From assembly GCF_000482785.1 (NCBI RefSeq), contig NZ_AXWS01000013.1, forward strand, positions 291,708 through 355,707: a stretch of 64,000 nt of DNA, in the 5' to 3' direction. Both the position numbers and the translations under genes were made by a program. Within the stretch, counting starts at the first letter, position 1; every line of letters begins with the position of its first letter. Positions 43,223 through 52,466 of the stretch are shown here, piece after piece. Under the pieces are notes generated by a model that did no database searches, was not told the DNA's origin, and saw only the letters and a list, made by a program, of their open reading frames with translations. Origin of the DNA: Derxia gummosa DSM 723 (GTDB lineage Bacteria > Pseudomonadota > Gammaproteobacteria > Burkholderiales > Burkholderiaceae_E).

Positions 43223-44311
43223 TCAGAACGCGTGCTGCATGCCCACGCGCAGGATGTTCTGCGAGCTGCCCGAGGCCGCGCCGGCCGAGGCCATGAGCGC
43301 GGCCTGCACCTTCTCGGCGTCGCCGGTGGCGTGCTGCCAGCCGAAGCTCGTGTAGACGTTGGTGCGCTTCGAGAAGAGGTAATGCAGACTCAGGTTCACC
43401 TGGTGCGCCTTGTTGTTCGTGAGCACCTCGTTGCCCTTCATGTAGGTGTACTGACCGATCGCGCGGGTGTTGGTCGTGGGGCTGAACAGCAGCGCCGTGG
43501 CGAAGGCGCCGATGCGCGCGTCGTTGGCCGTGTTGCGGCTGTTGGTGTAGACGCCGCTCCAGTGCACGCCGTCGCCGAAGTCGTAGCGCGCGCCCGCGCC
43601 CCAGGTGCGCACGCCGTCCTCGCCGTTGCCGAGCGCCGCGTAATTGACGCTCGTGTACGCGGCGGTGAGGGTGACCGGGCCGCCGGTGTAGTCGGCGCTG
43701 TAGCTCTTGCTGGAGCTGTTGTTGGTGCCGGCGGTGGTCGATTCGCCAAAGCCGTAGAGCGCGCCGAGTTGCACGCCGTAGACGCGCGGGCTGTCGTAGC
43801 GCACCGCGTTGCCGATGCGGCTGGTGTTGCCGGTGCGGTCGAAGTCGGCACTCGGTGACTGGCCGCCCGGGCGGCCGAAGCCGTCGAAGGGGCCGCGCCG
43901 CATGAACTGGATCGACACGAACGGGAACATCGGCCCGTAGGTCTTCTGCGTGAGCGTGGTGAACATGAAGTCGTTGAGGTTGCCGGCCTGGATCTGGCCG
44001 AACCTGCCTTCGAGGCCGACGCCCGCGTAATGGCCCCAGAGGTTGCCGACCTGGGCGCCGCTGTCCATCTGGAACTGGCTTTGCAGGCGGAAGAAGGCGC
44101 GCATGCCGTCGCCCAGATCCTCGCTGCCGCGAATGCCGATGATGTTGGGCGAGAGGATGCCGGTATCGACGGCATTGAGCGACTTGCCGTTCACGTTGCT
44201 GGAGCGGGACAGGCCGCCATCGATCACGCCGTAGAGCGTGACGTTGGACGACTGGGCCTGGACGGTGACGGCGCAGCCGGACAGCGCGGCGCAGGCGAGC
44301 AGCTTCTTCAT
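43223..44311 (-). CDS. Gram-negative trimeric porin, Burkholderiales type
   Basis: A 362-residue outer-membrane porin. The signal peptide MKKLLACAALSGCAVTVQAQ is followed by SSNVTLYGVIDGGLSRSSN, the standard first strand, then alternating beta-strands (GIRGSEDLGDGMRAFFRLQSQFQMD), the PFDGFGRPGG loop and a C-terminal phenylalanine (NILRVGMQHAF) required for assembly. It forms a general diffusion pore and may serve uptake for the nearby catabolic genes (inference). GAGG precedes the ATG at 44311. A variant palindrome lies upstream at 44388-44401. Confidence 0.92.
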   Translation of the reverse strand: MKKLLACAALSGCAVTVQAQSSNVTLYGVIDGGLSRSSNVNGKSLNAVDTGILSPNIIGIRGSEDLGDGMRAFFRLQSQFQMDSGAQVGNLWGHYAGVGLEGRFGQIQAGNLNDFMFTTLTQKTYGPMFPFVSIQFMRRGPFDGFGRPGGQSPSADFDRTGNTSRIGNAVRYDSPRVYGVQLGALYGFGESTTAGTNNSSSKSYSADYTGGPVTLTAAYTSVNYAALGNGEDGVRTWGAGARYDFGDGVHWSGVYTNSRNTANDARIGAFATALLFSPTTNTRAIGQYTYMKGNEVLTNNKAHQVNLSLHYLFSKRTNVYTSFGWQHATGDAEKVQAALMASAGAASGSSQNILRVGMQHAF

Positions 44312-44459
44312 GGAGGACCTCGTGGGTTTCGCGTTGGTTGTGTTGATGTGGCCGGGCGATGCTCGGACCATCTTCGGGCGGCGCTGCTGAAGGCGCTTGC
44401 ACTCCCGTCCGCGACTGCCTGGACGAGCGTGCAGGCGTGGGATGAAACGGGGCGCGGGA

Positions 44460-45224
44460 TCAGCGCGCGCGGTCGGCCGGCAGGCGGCGCACCATCGCGG
44501 CGAAGAACTTGTCGGCGAAGTCGTTGTCGTGGATCAGCATCTGCGTGAGGTCGGCGCAGCGCTGGCCGATGCTCGCGGGCAGCCTGGTGTCGGCGCCGGC
44601 CATCGAGCGCGCGAGGCATTGCACCTCGGCCGCGCGCTGCACGGTCCAGAGCAGGAAGAAGGCGCGCGGGATGTCGATCTCGCCGACGGCGATGCCGTGG
44701 TTGCGCAGCACGAGAATGTGCTTGTCGCCGAGGCTCGCGAGCATGCGTTCGCGCTCCTCGGCGAACAGCGTGATGCCCTCGAAGGCGTGGTAGCCGACGC
44801 GGCCGTAAAGCTGGGCGCCGTAGAAGTCGTCGTGATGGAAGCCTTCTTCCTTGAGCGCGATGGCCGACACCTCGGTCGTGTGGGTGTGGATCACGCAATG
44901 GATGTCGTCGCGCGCCTCGTGGATGCAGCCGTGCAGCGCGAAGCCGGCCGGGTTGGCGTCATGCGGCGAGGGCTCGACCTTGTGGCCCCGCGTATCGACC
45001 TTGAGCAGGTTGGCCGGCGTGATCTCCTCGTAGTTGAGGCCGAAGGGATTGACGAGGTAGTGGCCGGTGCCGGGCAGGCGGGCCGAGATGTGGTTGAAGA
45101 TGGTTTCGGTCCAGCCGAAGTGGGCGACGAGGTGGTAGCAGTCGGCGAGCTGCACGCGCAGCGCCCATTCGGCGTCGCTGCAATCGGCGCGGCGGCCCTG
45201 GGCGGGAGTGGTCATGTCGGTCAT
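44460..45224 (-). CDS. Class II aldolase/adducin-family protein
   Basis: A 254-residue zinc-dependent class II aldolase-fold protein: WTETIFNHISARLPG, FLVNPFGLNYEEIT-like segment (YLVNPFGLNYEEIT), the metal site CVIHTHTTEVSA and LRNHGIAVGEIDIPRAFFLLW. Members act as aldolases, epimerases or decarboxylases on small hydroxy-acids or sugar phosphates; this subgroup is uncharacterised. It follows the ketopantoate-reductase-like gene by 74 bases on the same strand. Confidence 0.85.
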   Translation of the reverse strand: MTDMTTPAQGRRADCSDAEWALRVQLADCYHLVAHFGWTETIFNHISARLPGTGHYLVNPFGLNYEEITPANLLKVDTRGHKVEPSPHDANPAGFALHGCIHEARDDIHCVIHTHTTEVSAIALKEEGFHHDDFYGAQLYGRVGYHAFEGITLFAEERERMLASLGDKHILVLRNHGIAVGEIDIPRAFFLLWTVQRAAEVQCLARSMAGADTRLPASIGQRCADLTQMLIHDNDFADKFFAAMVRRLPADRAR

Positions 45225-45298
45225 GGTCGTTTCTTCAGGCTGAGCGGGGGCCTGCCGGGCGTGCCGGCAAGCGGTGGACGAAGGAAAGGGTCAGGAAG

Positions 45299-46297
45299 TC
45301 AGGCGGCCAGCGCGGGCCTCGCGGCGTGGCGTGCAAGCGCTATCACGGCGCTCGTGGTGGGCATCGGGATGGCGTAGAGCGCGGCGAGTTCGAGCACCGC
45401 CTCGCCGATCGCGGCCAGCTCCAGCGGCCGGCCGCGCTCGTGGTCCTGGAGCATCGAGGTGCGCACCGCGCCCATCGCGCGACCCAGCTCGATGAACTCG
45501 ATCGGGTCGATCTCCAGCCGCGCGCCGTGGCTCGCGGCGACCACGGCGATCTCGCGCATCATCGCGCGCACGATCTCGACCAGCGCCGGCTCGCCGTAGA
45601 TGCGGTCGAGCGTCGCGCCGGTCACGACCGACAGCGGGTTGGACGTGAGGTTGGCGGTGATCTTGGTCCAGAGCTTGTCGCGGATGCGGTCGAGCGGGCG
45701 GCCCTCGATGCCGGCCGCGTCCAGCGCGGCGCAGGCGGCGCGCAGCCGCTCGCTGCCGCCGCCGCCCGGCTCGCCGAGCATGACGAGATGCGGCGTGGTC
45801 GAGCGCACGCGGCCGGGGCCGAGCATCTCGGCGGTGATGAACACGATCGCGCCGAGCACCTGGTCGAGCGGGATCAGTGCCGCGAGCCGGCCGTCGGGGT
45901 CGACGGCCTCGACGCGCCGCCCGTCATGCCGGCCGCCCTCGCGGTGGAAGTACCACCACGGCACGCCGTTGGGCGTGGGGATGACGACGGTGTCGGGGCC
46001 GAGCATCGGGCGCGCGGCGGCGGCGAGCGCGGCGAGGTCCTGCGACTTGCTGCACAGGAACAGGAGGTCCTGCGGGCCGAGTTCGTCGGCGCCGCCGGCG
46101 TGCACGCGCGCCTCGACGCGGCCACCCAGGTCGTCGAGCGTGATGCCGTGCTCGCGCAGCGCGCCGAGCGTGGCGCCGCGCGCCAGCACCGACACGCGCT
46201 GGCCGGCGGCGGCGAAGCGCGCGGCGAGGGTGCAGCCGATGGCGCCCGCGCCGGCGATGCCGACGCGCAGCGGCGGGAGGAAGGAAGCGAGGGTCAT
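45299..46297 (-). CDS. Ketopantoate-reductase-family dehydrogenase
   Basis: A 332-residue NADP-dependent dehydrogenase: N-terminal Rossmann site RVGIAGAGAIGCTLAARFAAAG, then LFLCSKSQDLAAL, TPNGVPWWYF and the C-terminal helical domain with RDKLWTKITANLTSNPLSVVTGATL (the catalytic Lys and Asn region of PanE). Because it sits in a catabolic run rather than with pantothenate genes, it more likely reduces or oxidises another 2-keto or 2-hydroxy acid. Overlaps the upstream hydroxy-acid dehydrogenase by four bases. Confidence 0.85.
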   Translation of the reverse strand: MTLASFLPPLRVGIAGAGAIGCTLAARFAAAGQRVSVLARGATLGALREHGITLDDLGGRVEARVHAGGADELGPQDLLFLCSKSQDLAALAAAARPMLGPDTVVIPTPNGVPWWYFHREGGRHDGRRVEAVDPDGRLAALIPLDQVLGAIVFITAEMLGPGRVRSTTPHLVMLGEPGGGGSERLRAACAALDAAGIEGRPLDRIRDKLWTKITANLTSNPLSVVTGATLDRIYGEPALVEIVRAMMREIAVVAASHGARLEIDPIEFIELGRAMGAVRTSMLQDHERGRPLELAAIGEAVLELAALYAIPMPTTSAVIALARHAARPALAA

Positions 46298-47487
46298 CGG
46301 TGAATCTCCGGCGCGGCGACGACGAGGTGAAGGCCGAGTTCCTCCGGCGCGGTGCAGCCGAGCAGCGCGAGCGTGCGGTCGAACTCGGCGCCGAGCAGGT
46401 CGAGCGCGCGGCGCGCCCCGGCCTCGCCGCCGGCCGCGAGGCCGAACAGCGTGGCGCGGCCGGTAAGCACCGCATCGGCGCCGAGCGCGAGCGCCTTGGC
46501 GATGTCGGTGCCGCGCCGGATGCCGCCGTCGAGCAGCAGCGTCGCGGCCGGGCCGACGGCCGCGCGGATCGCCGCGAGCGCGTCGAGACTGGCGATGGCG
46601 CCGTCGAGCTGGCGGCCGCCGTGGTTGCTGACGATCACGCCGTCGGCGCCGTGTGCAAAGGCTTGCAGGGCGTCGTCGGCGCGCAGCACGCCCTTGAGCA
46701 GCAGCGGGCCGTCCCAGTGCGCGCGCAGCCAGTCGAGGAAGGCCCAGTCGAGCGCGCGGTCCATCTGGCCGTCGATGAAGGCCACCGTCCGCGCGACGCT
46801 GCCCTGGCCCGCCGGCAGATAGGGCGCGAGGTTGGCGAAGCCCGGCAGCCCGCCCTGCCCCATCACCGCGCGCACCCAGCGCGGATGCCGCGCCACGTCG
46901 AGCAGCCGGCCCCAGCGCAGCCTGAGCGCGCCGCGATAGCTGCGGCGGTCCCATTCGCGGTTGCCGTAATGCACGGCGTCGGCCGTGAGCACCAGCGCCT
47001 CGAAACCGCTGCGTCTGGCCCGCGCGAGCAGGTCGAGCGTGATCGCGCGGTCGCGCAGCGGATAGAGCTGGAACCAGCGCCGGCCCTCGGGCGCGGCGGC
47101 GGCGATCTGCTCGATCGACGCATTGGCCACGGTGCTGAGCGTGAACGGCACGCCGGCCGAGGCGGCGGCCCGCGCGAGCGCGCAATCGCCGTCGCGCGCC
47201 TGCAGGCCGTTGAAGCCCGTCGGCGCGATCGCGAGCGGCAGCGCGAGCGGCCTGCCGAACAGTGTCGCGCCGAGCCGACGCGCGGGCGCGGGCCGCAGCA
47301 TCGGCGGCAGGAAGCGCCGATGCGCGAAGGCCGCGCGGTTGGCGGCGAGCGTCAGCTCGTCCTCGGCGCCGCCCGCGAGGTATTCGTGGGCGAAGGCCGG
47401 CACGCGGGCGCGCGCCATGCGCTCCAGCTCGTCGATGTTGATGGCGTCGGCCACGCGGCGGCGCAGCGGCAGCTTGCGTTCGAGCAT
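46294..47487 (-). CDS. FMN-dependent alpha-hydroxy-acid dehydrogenase
   Basis: A 397-residue TIM-barrel flavoenzyme of the lactate/mandelate dehydrogenase and glycolate oxidase family. FMN and substrate motifs: PLALPLAIAPTGFNGLQARDGD, LVLTADAVHYGNRE, LLKGVLRADDA, the catalytic histidine in VSNHGGRQLDG, and LLLDGGIRRGTDIAKALALGA. It oxidises a 2-hydroxy acid to the 2-keto acid; the substrate is unknown. It starts one base after the livF stop, tying these enzymes to the transporter operon. Palindrome copy (one mismatch) at 46654-46667. Confidence 0.88.
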   Translation of the reverse strand: MLERKLPLRRRVADAINIDELERMARARVPAFAHEYLAGGAEDELTLAANRAAFAHRRFLPPMLRPAPARRLGATLFGRPLALPLAIAPTGFNGLQARDGDCALARAAASAGVPFTLSTVANASIEQIAAAAPEGRRWFQLYPLRDRAITLDLLARARRSGFEALVLTADAVHYGNREWDRRSYRGALRLRWGRLLDVARHPRWVRAVMGQGGLPGFANLAPYLPAGQGSVARTVAFIDGQMDRALDWAFLDWLRAHWDGPLLLKGVLRADDALQAFAHGADGVIVSNHGGRQLDGAIASLDALAAIRAAVGPAATLLLDGGIRRGTDIAKALALGADAVLTGRATLFGLAAGGEAGARRALDLLGAEFDRTLALLGCTAPEELGLHLVVAAPEIHR

Positions 47488-47488
47488 G

Positions 47489-48238
47489 TCAGGCCGCCAG
47501 CCGGTCCTGATGCTTGCCGGCGAGACCGAGGTAGACCTCGATCACGCGCGGGTCGTGCGCGAGATCCTTCGCGTCGCCCTGGAGCGTGACCTGGCCGTTC
47601 TCCAGCACGTAGGCGGTGTCGGCCACGGCGAGCGCGGCGCGCGCGTTCTGCTCCACCAGCAGGATCGACACGCCCCGATCGCGCAGCGTGGCGATGATGC
47701 GGAAGATCTCGCGCACGATCAGCGGCGCGAGGCCGAGGCTCGGCTCGTCGAGCATGAGCAGGCGCGGCTTGGCCATGAGCGCGCGGCCGAGCGCGAGCAT
47801 CTGGCGCTCGCCGCCCGACAGCGTGCCCGCGAGCTGGTCGCGCCGGTCGCGCAGGCGCGGGAACAGCGCGTAGATCTCCTCCAGCGTCTCGGCCACCGCG
47901 CGGTCGCGCCGGCGCCAGCGGTCGAAGCCGCCGAGCAGCAGGTTGTCCTGCACGCTCATCTCGCCGAACAGCTCGCGCTTCTCGGGCACGAGGTTCATGC
48001 CCATGCCGACCCTGCGCTCGACGCTCGCGCCGCGGCAGGCCACGGCCTCGAATTCGATGCTGCCGCTCGACGGCAGCAGGCCGATCAGCGCCGACAGCAT
48101 CGTCGTCTTGCCGGCGCCGTTGGGGCCGATGACCGTGGCGATGCGGCCCTCGCTCACCTCGATGTCGATGCCCGACAGCGCCTCGACCTTGCCATAGGCG
48201 ACATGCAGGTCGCGCACCCTGAGTAGCGTGTCGGCCAT
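47489..48238 (-). CDS. livF: LivF-type ABC transporter ATP-binding protein
   Basis: A 249-residue ATPase of the high-affinity branched-chain-amino-acid type (HAAT) family: Walker A GPNGAGKTTM, Q-loop region NLVPEKRELFGEMSV, signature LSGGERQML, Walker B LLMLDEPSLGLAP and switch LLVEQNA. Pairs with the LivG domain of the fused neighbour. In this context the substrate is probably an aromatic or indolic acid rather than leucine (inference). Confidence 0.92.
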   Translation of the reverse strand: MADTLLRVRDLHVAYGKVEALSGIDIEVSEGRIATVIGPNGAGKTTMLSALIGLLPSSGSIEFEAVACRGASVERRVGMGMNLVPEKRELFGEMSVQDNLLLGGFDRWRRRDRAVAETLEEIYALFPRLRDRRDQLAGTLSGGERQMLALGRALMAKPRLLMLDEPSLGLAPLIVREIFRIIATLRDRGVSILLVEQNARAALAVADTAYVLENGQVTLQGDAKDLAHDPRVIEVYLGLAGKHQDRLAA

Positions 48239-48239
48239 G

Positions 48240-50093
48240 TCAGACCCCTCCCAGATAGGCCTCGAGCACGGCCGGATCGTTCTGCACTTCCTCGGGCAGA
48301 CCGGCGGCGATGCGCGTGCCGAATTCCATGACGACGAGGCGATCGACCAGCCCCATCACGAAGTCCATGTCGTGCTCGACGAGCAGGACGGCGAGCCCTT
48401 CGGCGCGCAGCTTGCGCAGCAGGTCGCCGAGCGCCTGCTTCTCCTGCAGGCGCAGGCCGGCGGCGGGTTCGTCGAGCAGCAGCACGCAGGGGTCGGCCGC
48501 GAGCGCGCGGGCGATCTCGAGAATCCGCTGCTGGCCGAGCGCGAGCGAGCCGGCCGGCAGGTGCATGCAGTCGCCGAGGCCGACGCGTTCGAGCTGGCGC
48601 GCGGCTTCGGCCAGCAGCGCGCCCTCGTCCTTGCGGTCGAGCCGCCAGGCCGCCGGCAACACGCCCGCATGGCCGCGCAGGTGGGCGCCGATCGCCACGT
48701 TCTCGAGCACGCTCATCTGCGGCAGCAGGCGCACATGCTGGAAGGTGCGCGACAGGCCGCGCGAGGCGAAGGCGCGCGAGCCCTTGCCGCGCATGTCGGC
48801 GCCGCACAGCAGCACCTGGCCCGAGGTGGGCGTGTCCACGCCCGAGAGCTGGTTGAACATCGTGCTCTTGCCGGCGCCGTTGGGGCCGATGAGGCCGAGG
48901 ATCTCGCCCGCGCGCAGTTGCAGGTCCATCTCGTTGTTGGCCACCAGCCCGCCGAAGCGGCGCGTGACCTTGCGCGCCTCGAGCACCACGCTGCCGCGCT
49001 CGGGCAGGGCGCGGCGCGACAGGCGGCTCGCGCGGTCGATGCGCGGCGCGCGCGCCGCCACCGGCAGCAGCCGCGCGACCAGCGACCACAGCCCGGCCGA
49101 CGAGCTTTGCAGGATCACGATCATCAGCACGCCGAAGACGATCACCTCGAAGTTGCCGCTGCGCCCGAGCAGCGCCGGCAGCAGGTCCTGCAACCATTGC
49201 TTGAGCACGGTGATGACGCCCGCGCCGAGCAGCGCGCCCCACACGCTCGACGCCCCGCCCACGACGCTCATGAACAGGTAGTCGATGCCGTAGTGCAGCC
49301 CGAACGGCGAGGGGTTGATGAAGCGCTGCAGGTGGGCATAGAGCCAGCCCGCCGCGCTCGCCTGCAGCGCCGCGAGGATGAACACCACCATGCGCGCGCG
49401 GCTGCTGTTCACGCCCATCGCCTCGGCCATCGTCACGCCGCCCTTGAGCGCGCGGATGGCGCGGCCCTCGCGCGAGTCGAGCAGGTTCTGGCTCGTGACC
49501 GCGCCCGCGAGCACGAAGGCCCAGATCAGCCAGTACATCCGCGCCGGGCTGTCGAGATCGAGGCCGAACAGCGCGATGGCCGGGATGTTGCCGAGGCCCG
49601 ACTGCCCGCCGAGCAGCGTCGAGCTGCCGAACAGGTAGTACAGGCTGATGCCCCAGGCGATGGTGCCGAGCGGCAGGTAATGGCCCGACAGCCGCAGCGT
49701 GAGCGAGCCGATCGCCAGCGCCGCCACGAAGGTGACGAGCAGCCCGGCCGCGAGGCCGAGCCAGGGCGAGCCCTGCAGCCAGCCGAGCGTGTCGGCGCCG
49801 AGCGCGCCCGACGACAGCACGCCCGTCGTGTAGGCGCCGAGGCCGACGAAGGCCGCCTGGCCGAAGCTCGTCATGCCGGCCGTGCCCGTCAGCAGCGTGA
49901 GGCCGAGCGCCACCAGCGAGGCGATGCCGATGTAGTCGAGCAGGCTCACGTAGAACGGCGGCAGCAGGTAAGGCCCGACCGCGAGCAGCGCCGCGAACAC
50001 CGCGCCGACCATGAGGCGCGAGGGGCGCCGGCGCGGGCCGGCGGACGTGGCGGGCGCCGGGGCGAGCGCGCGCGCGGGTTGGGAGACGCTCAT
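48240..50093 (-). CDS. Fused LivM permease and LivG ATPase
   Basis: A 617-residue fusion. Residues 1 to about 350 are the LivM permease with about ten hydrophobic helices (GLTLLTGTAGMTSFGQAAFVGLGAYTTGVL is its hallmark). After an Arg-rich linker (about 350-368), residues about 370-617 are the LivG ATPase: Walker A GPNGAGKSTM, signature SLALGQQRILEIARAL, Walker B VLLLDEPAAGL and switch LLVEHD. No frameshift or stop separates the halves. LivM-LivG fusions occur in Burkholderiales. Overlaps livH by four bases. Confidence 0.9.
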   Translation of the reverse strand: MSVSQPARALAPAPATSAGPRRRPSRLMVGAVFAALLAVGPYLLPPFYVSLLDYIGIASLVALGLTLLTGTAGMTSFGQAAFVGLGAYTTGVLSSGALGADTLGWLQGSPWLGLAAGLLVTFVAALAIGSLTLRLSGHYLPLGTIAWGISLYYLFGSSTLLGGQSGLGNIPAIALFGLDLDSPARMYWLIWAFVLAGAVTSQNLLDSREGRAIRALKGGVTMAEAMGVNSSRARMVVFILAALQASAAGWLYAHLQRFINPSPFGLHYGIDYLFMSVVGGASSVWGALLGAGVITVLKQWLQDLLPALLGRSGNFEVIVFGVLMIVILQSSSAGLWSLVARLLPVAARAPRIDRASRLSRRALPERGSVVLEARKVTRRFGGLVANNEMDLQLRAGEILGLIGPNGAGKSTMFNQLSGVDTPTSGQVLLCGADMRGKGSRAFASRGLSRTFQHVRLLPQMSVLENVAIGAHLRGHAGVLPAAWRLDRKDEGALLAEAARQLERVGLGDCMHLPAGSLALGQQRILEIARALAADPCVLLLDEPAAGLRLQEKQALGDLLRKLRAEGLAVLLVEHDMDFVMGLVDRLVVMEFGTRIAAGLPEEVQNDPAVLEAYLGGV

Positions 50094-51133
50094 TCCTCGT
50101 CCTCCAGTCGATGCGTGGTGAGGGAGCGCCAGAGCAGGACGGGGATGATCAGCGTGAACACGATCACCTCCTTGTACTGGCTCGCGAAGAAGGCCGAGAA
50201 GGCCTCGATGAGGCCGACCAGCAGCGCGCCGCCGGCCGCGATCGGATAGCTCGCCAGCCCGCCGATGATCGAGCCGACGAAGCCCTTGAGGCTGATGATG
50301 AAACCCGAGTCGTAGTAGAGCGTGGTGATGGGCGCGATCAGCACGCCCGACATCACGCCGATGAAGGTCGCCAGCCCGAAGCTGACCGAGCCCGCGAAAT
50401 CCGGCGAGATGCCCACCAGCCGCGCGCCGGTGCGGTTGAACGCCACCGCGCGCAGCGCCTTGCCGTAGAGCGTGCGCTGGAAGGCGAAGAACAGCAGGCC
50501 GATGAGCGCGAACGACACCGCCACCACCCACACGGTCTGGCTGTTGAGCCGCAGCGCGCCCAGCTCGATGAAGCTGTCGGAGAAGGGCTGGGTGCGCGCG
50601 CCCTCGGGGCCGAAGGCGAGCAGGCCCGCGCCCACCAGCGCCACATGCAGCGCGATCGACGCGATCAGCAGCACCAGCGCGCTGGCCTGGGCCAGCGGCG
50701 CGAACACCGCGCGGTAGAGCAGCGGGCCGAGCGGCACCAGCACGAGCAGCACCAGCAGCACGCGCAGCGGCGCGGCCAGCTCGGCGAGCGGCAGCGCTTG
50801 CAGCGCGAGGCCGAGCGCGACGGGCCAGGCGAGCGTGCCGGCCCACAGCGCGAGCCGCCTGCCCGAGGGGCGGCGGCGTTCGCGGGCGTGGCGGATCGCG
50901 TCGGCGAGGCAGGCGGCCAGCGCCACGACGCCGAGCAGCGTCGTCGCGTTGCCGGGCTGCCCGGCCTCGAAGGCGGCCATCGTCAGCGCGCCGAAGGCGA
51001 CGAACTCGCCGAGCGGGATCAGCAGCACCCGCGTCACGGTGAACACGAGCAGGATCGACAGCGACAGCAGCGCATAGATCGCGCCGTTGGTCACGCCGTC
51101 CTGCCCGAGCAGCAGGGCGATCTGGAGGTTCAC
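50090..51133 (-). CDS. livH: LivH-type ABC permease
   Basis: A 347-residue inner-membrane permease with eight to ten hydrophobic helices: DGVTNGAIYALLSLSILLVFTVTRVLLIPLGEFVAFGAL at the start, QRTLYGKALRAVAFNRTGARLVGI (the ATPase-contact loop), and GFVGSIIGGLASYPIAAGGALLVGLIEA near the end. Longer than E. coli LivH because of an extra hydrophobic region around residues 90-140. Stop overlaps the LivM-LivG start. Confidence 0.9.
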   Translation of the reverse strand: MNLQIALLLGQDGVTNGAIYALLSLSILLVFTVTRVLLIPLGEFVAFGALTMAAFEAGQPGNATTLLGVVALAACLADAIRHARERRRPSGRRLALWAGTLAWPVALGLALQALPLAELAAPLRVLLVLLVLVPLGPLLYRAVFAPLAQASALVLLIASIALHVALVGAGLLAFGPEGARTQPFSDSFIELGALRLNSQTVWVVAVSFALIGLLFFAFQRTLYGKALRAVAFNRTGARLVGISPDFAGSVSFGLATFIGVMSGVLIAPITTLYYDSGFIISLKGFVGSIIGGLASYPIAAGGALLVGLIEAFSAFFASQYKEVIVFTLIIPVLLWRSLTTHRLEDEE

Positions 51134-51160
51134 GTCAGGGTCTCCGGTCCGGGGCGCGGC

Positions 51161-52303
51161 TTACTTGAGCAGCGTCCAGTTGCCGTTCCGGACGGTGATC
51201 AGCTCGCGGCCGCGCTCGTCGAAGCCCGAGTGATCCTCCGGCGTCATGTTGTAGACGCCCTGGGTGCCGACCAGCTCCTTCGTCTGTTCGAGCGCGTCGC
51301 GCAGCGCGGCGCGGAACTCGGGCGTGCCGGGCTTGCCCTTCCTGAGCGCGACCGGGATGGCCGACTGGAGCAGCAGGCCGGCGTCGTACACGTTGGCGCC
51401 GAAGGTCGCGGGCTTGCTGCCGTTGAGCTTTTCGTAGGCGGCGATGTAGTCGGCGGCGACCTTCTTCGACGGGTTGCTGTCGGGCATCTCGGGCAGCACG
51501 AGCATCAGGCTCGCGGCGAGGATCGTGCCCTCGACCTTCTTGCCGCCGTTCTGCAGGAAGGCCGGCAGCGCCGCGCCGTGGGTCTGGTAGAACCGGCCGC
51601 GATAGCCCTGGTCCACCAGCGTCTGCTGCGGCAGCACGGTGCTGCCGCCGGTCGCGGCGATGAGTACCGCGTCGGGGTTGGCGGCCAGCACCTTGAGCGA
51701 TTGCGCCGTCACCGAGGTGTCGGTGCGCAGGTATTTCTCGTTGGCCAGCACCTTGATGCCGTGCTTCTCGGCCAGCGCGTCGAACACGCGGGTCCAGTTC
51801 TCGCCGTAGGGGTCGTTGAGGGCGATGACGGCCACCGTCTTCACCCTGGCCTTGACCATCTGGCCGACGAGCGCGGTCGCGATCACGTCGTCGTTCTGCG
51901 TGGTCTTGAACACCCATTTCTTCTCGGGCGTCATCGGCTGGACGACGGCCGCCGTGCCGACGGGCGCGAGCATCGGCACGCCCGATTGCGCGACGAAGGG
52001 CAGCACCGCCATCGCGTTGGGCGAGCCGGTCGGGCCGATGAGGGCGTCGATGTTCTGCTCGGCGATGAGGCGCCTGGCCTCGGTCACGGATTGCGTCGGG
52101 TCGCTCGCGTCGTCGCGCGCGATGTACTCGACCTTGACGCCGGCGATCGTCGTCGGCAGCAGCGGCACGGTGTTCTTCTGCGGCAGGCCGACCAGCGCGG
52201 TCGGGCCGGTGGACGAGGTGATGACGCCGATCTTCACCTGGGCGAAGGCGGGGGCGAGCGCCGTGGCGAGCGCGGCGGCGGCGAGGGTGCGGAGCAGCTT
52301 CAT
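51161..52303 (-). CDS. Periplasmic substrate-binding protein of the Liv-type transporter
   Basis: A 380-residue exported binding protein (signal peptide MKLLRTLAAAALATALAPAFA, cleaved before QVKIG). The type I periplasmic-binding fold has ITSSTGPTALVGLPQKNTVPL, ALIGPTGSPNAMAVLPF and PVGTAAVVQPMTPEKKWVFKTTQNDDVIA. It belongs to the HAAT group whose members bind aromatic acids as well as amino acids. Placed next to iac genes, indole-3-acetic acid or a related acid is the likely ligand (inference). Upstream 52304-52466 separates it from iacG and holds a palindrome copy at 52431-52444. Confidence 0.9.
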   Translation of the reverse strand: MKLLRTLAAAALATALAPAFAQVKIGVITSSTGPTALVGLPQKNTVPLLPTTIAGVKVEYIARDDASDPTQSVTEARRLIAEQNIDALIGPTGSPNAMAVLPFVAQSGVPMLAPVGTAAVVQPMTPEKKWVFKTTQNDDVIATALVGQMVKARVKTVAVIALNDPYGENWTRVFDALAEKHGIKVLANEKYLRTDTSVTAQSLKVLAANPDAVLIAATGGSTVLPQQTLVDQGYRGRFYQTHGAALPAFLQNGGKKVEGTILAASLMLVLPEMPDSNPSKKVAADYIAAYEKLNGSKPATFGANVYDAGLLLQSAIPVALRKGKPGTPEFRAALRDALEQTKELVGTQGVYNMTPEDHSGFDERGRELITVRNGNWTLLK

Positions 52304-52430
52304 GGACGGAGGGCCTTGGATGGGGAAATGGGGAGCGCCGGTTACGGAGTTCGGGGCCGGTCTGCGCCGGTCTGGTCGCGCCTGTGCGCGCGGGGTGAGG
52401 CGGCGCGGGGCCGCCAAAGGGTTGCGGCGC

Positions 52431-52444
52431 TGCAAGCGTTTGCG
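52431..52444. repeat. Recurrent 14-bp palindrome (last base differs), intergenic
   Basis: TGCAAGCGTTTGCG between iacG and the binding-protein gene. Confidence 0.5.
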
Positions 52445-52466
52445 CCGCGATCGCCTGTCATGACGC

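Noticed and set aside
48240-50093. LivM and LivG as two genes with a missed stop or frameshift
   Set aside because: The frame is continuous through the linker and such fusions are known in Burkholderiales.
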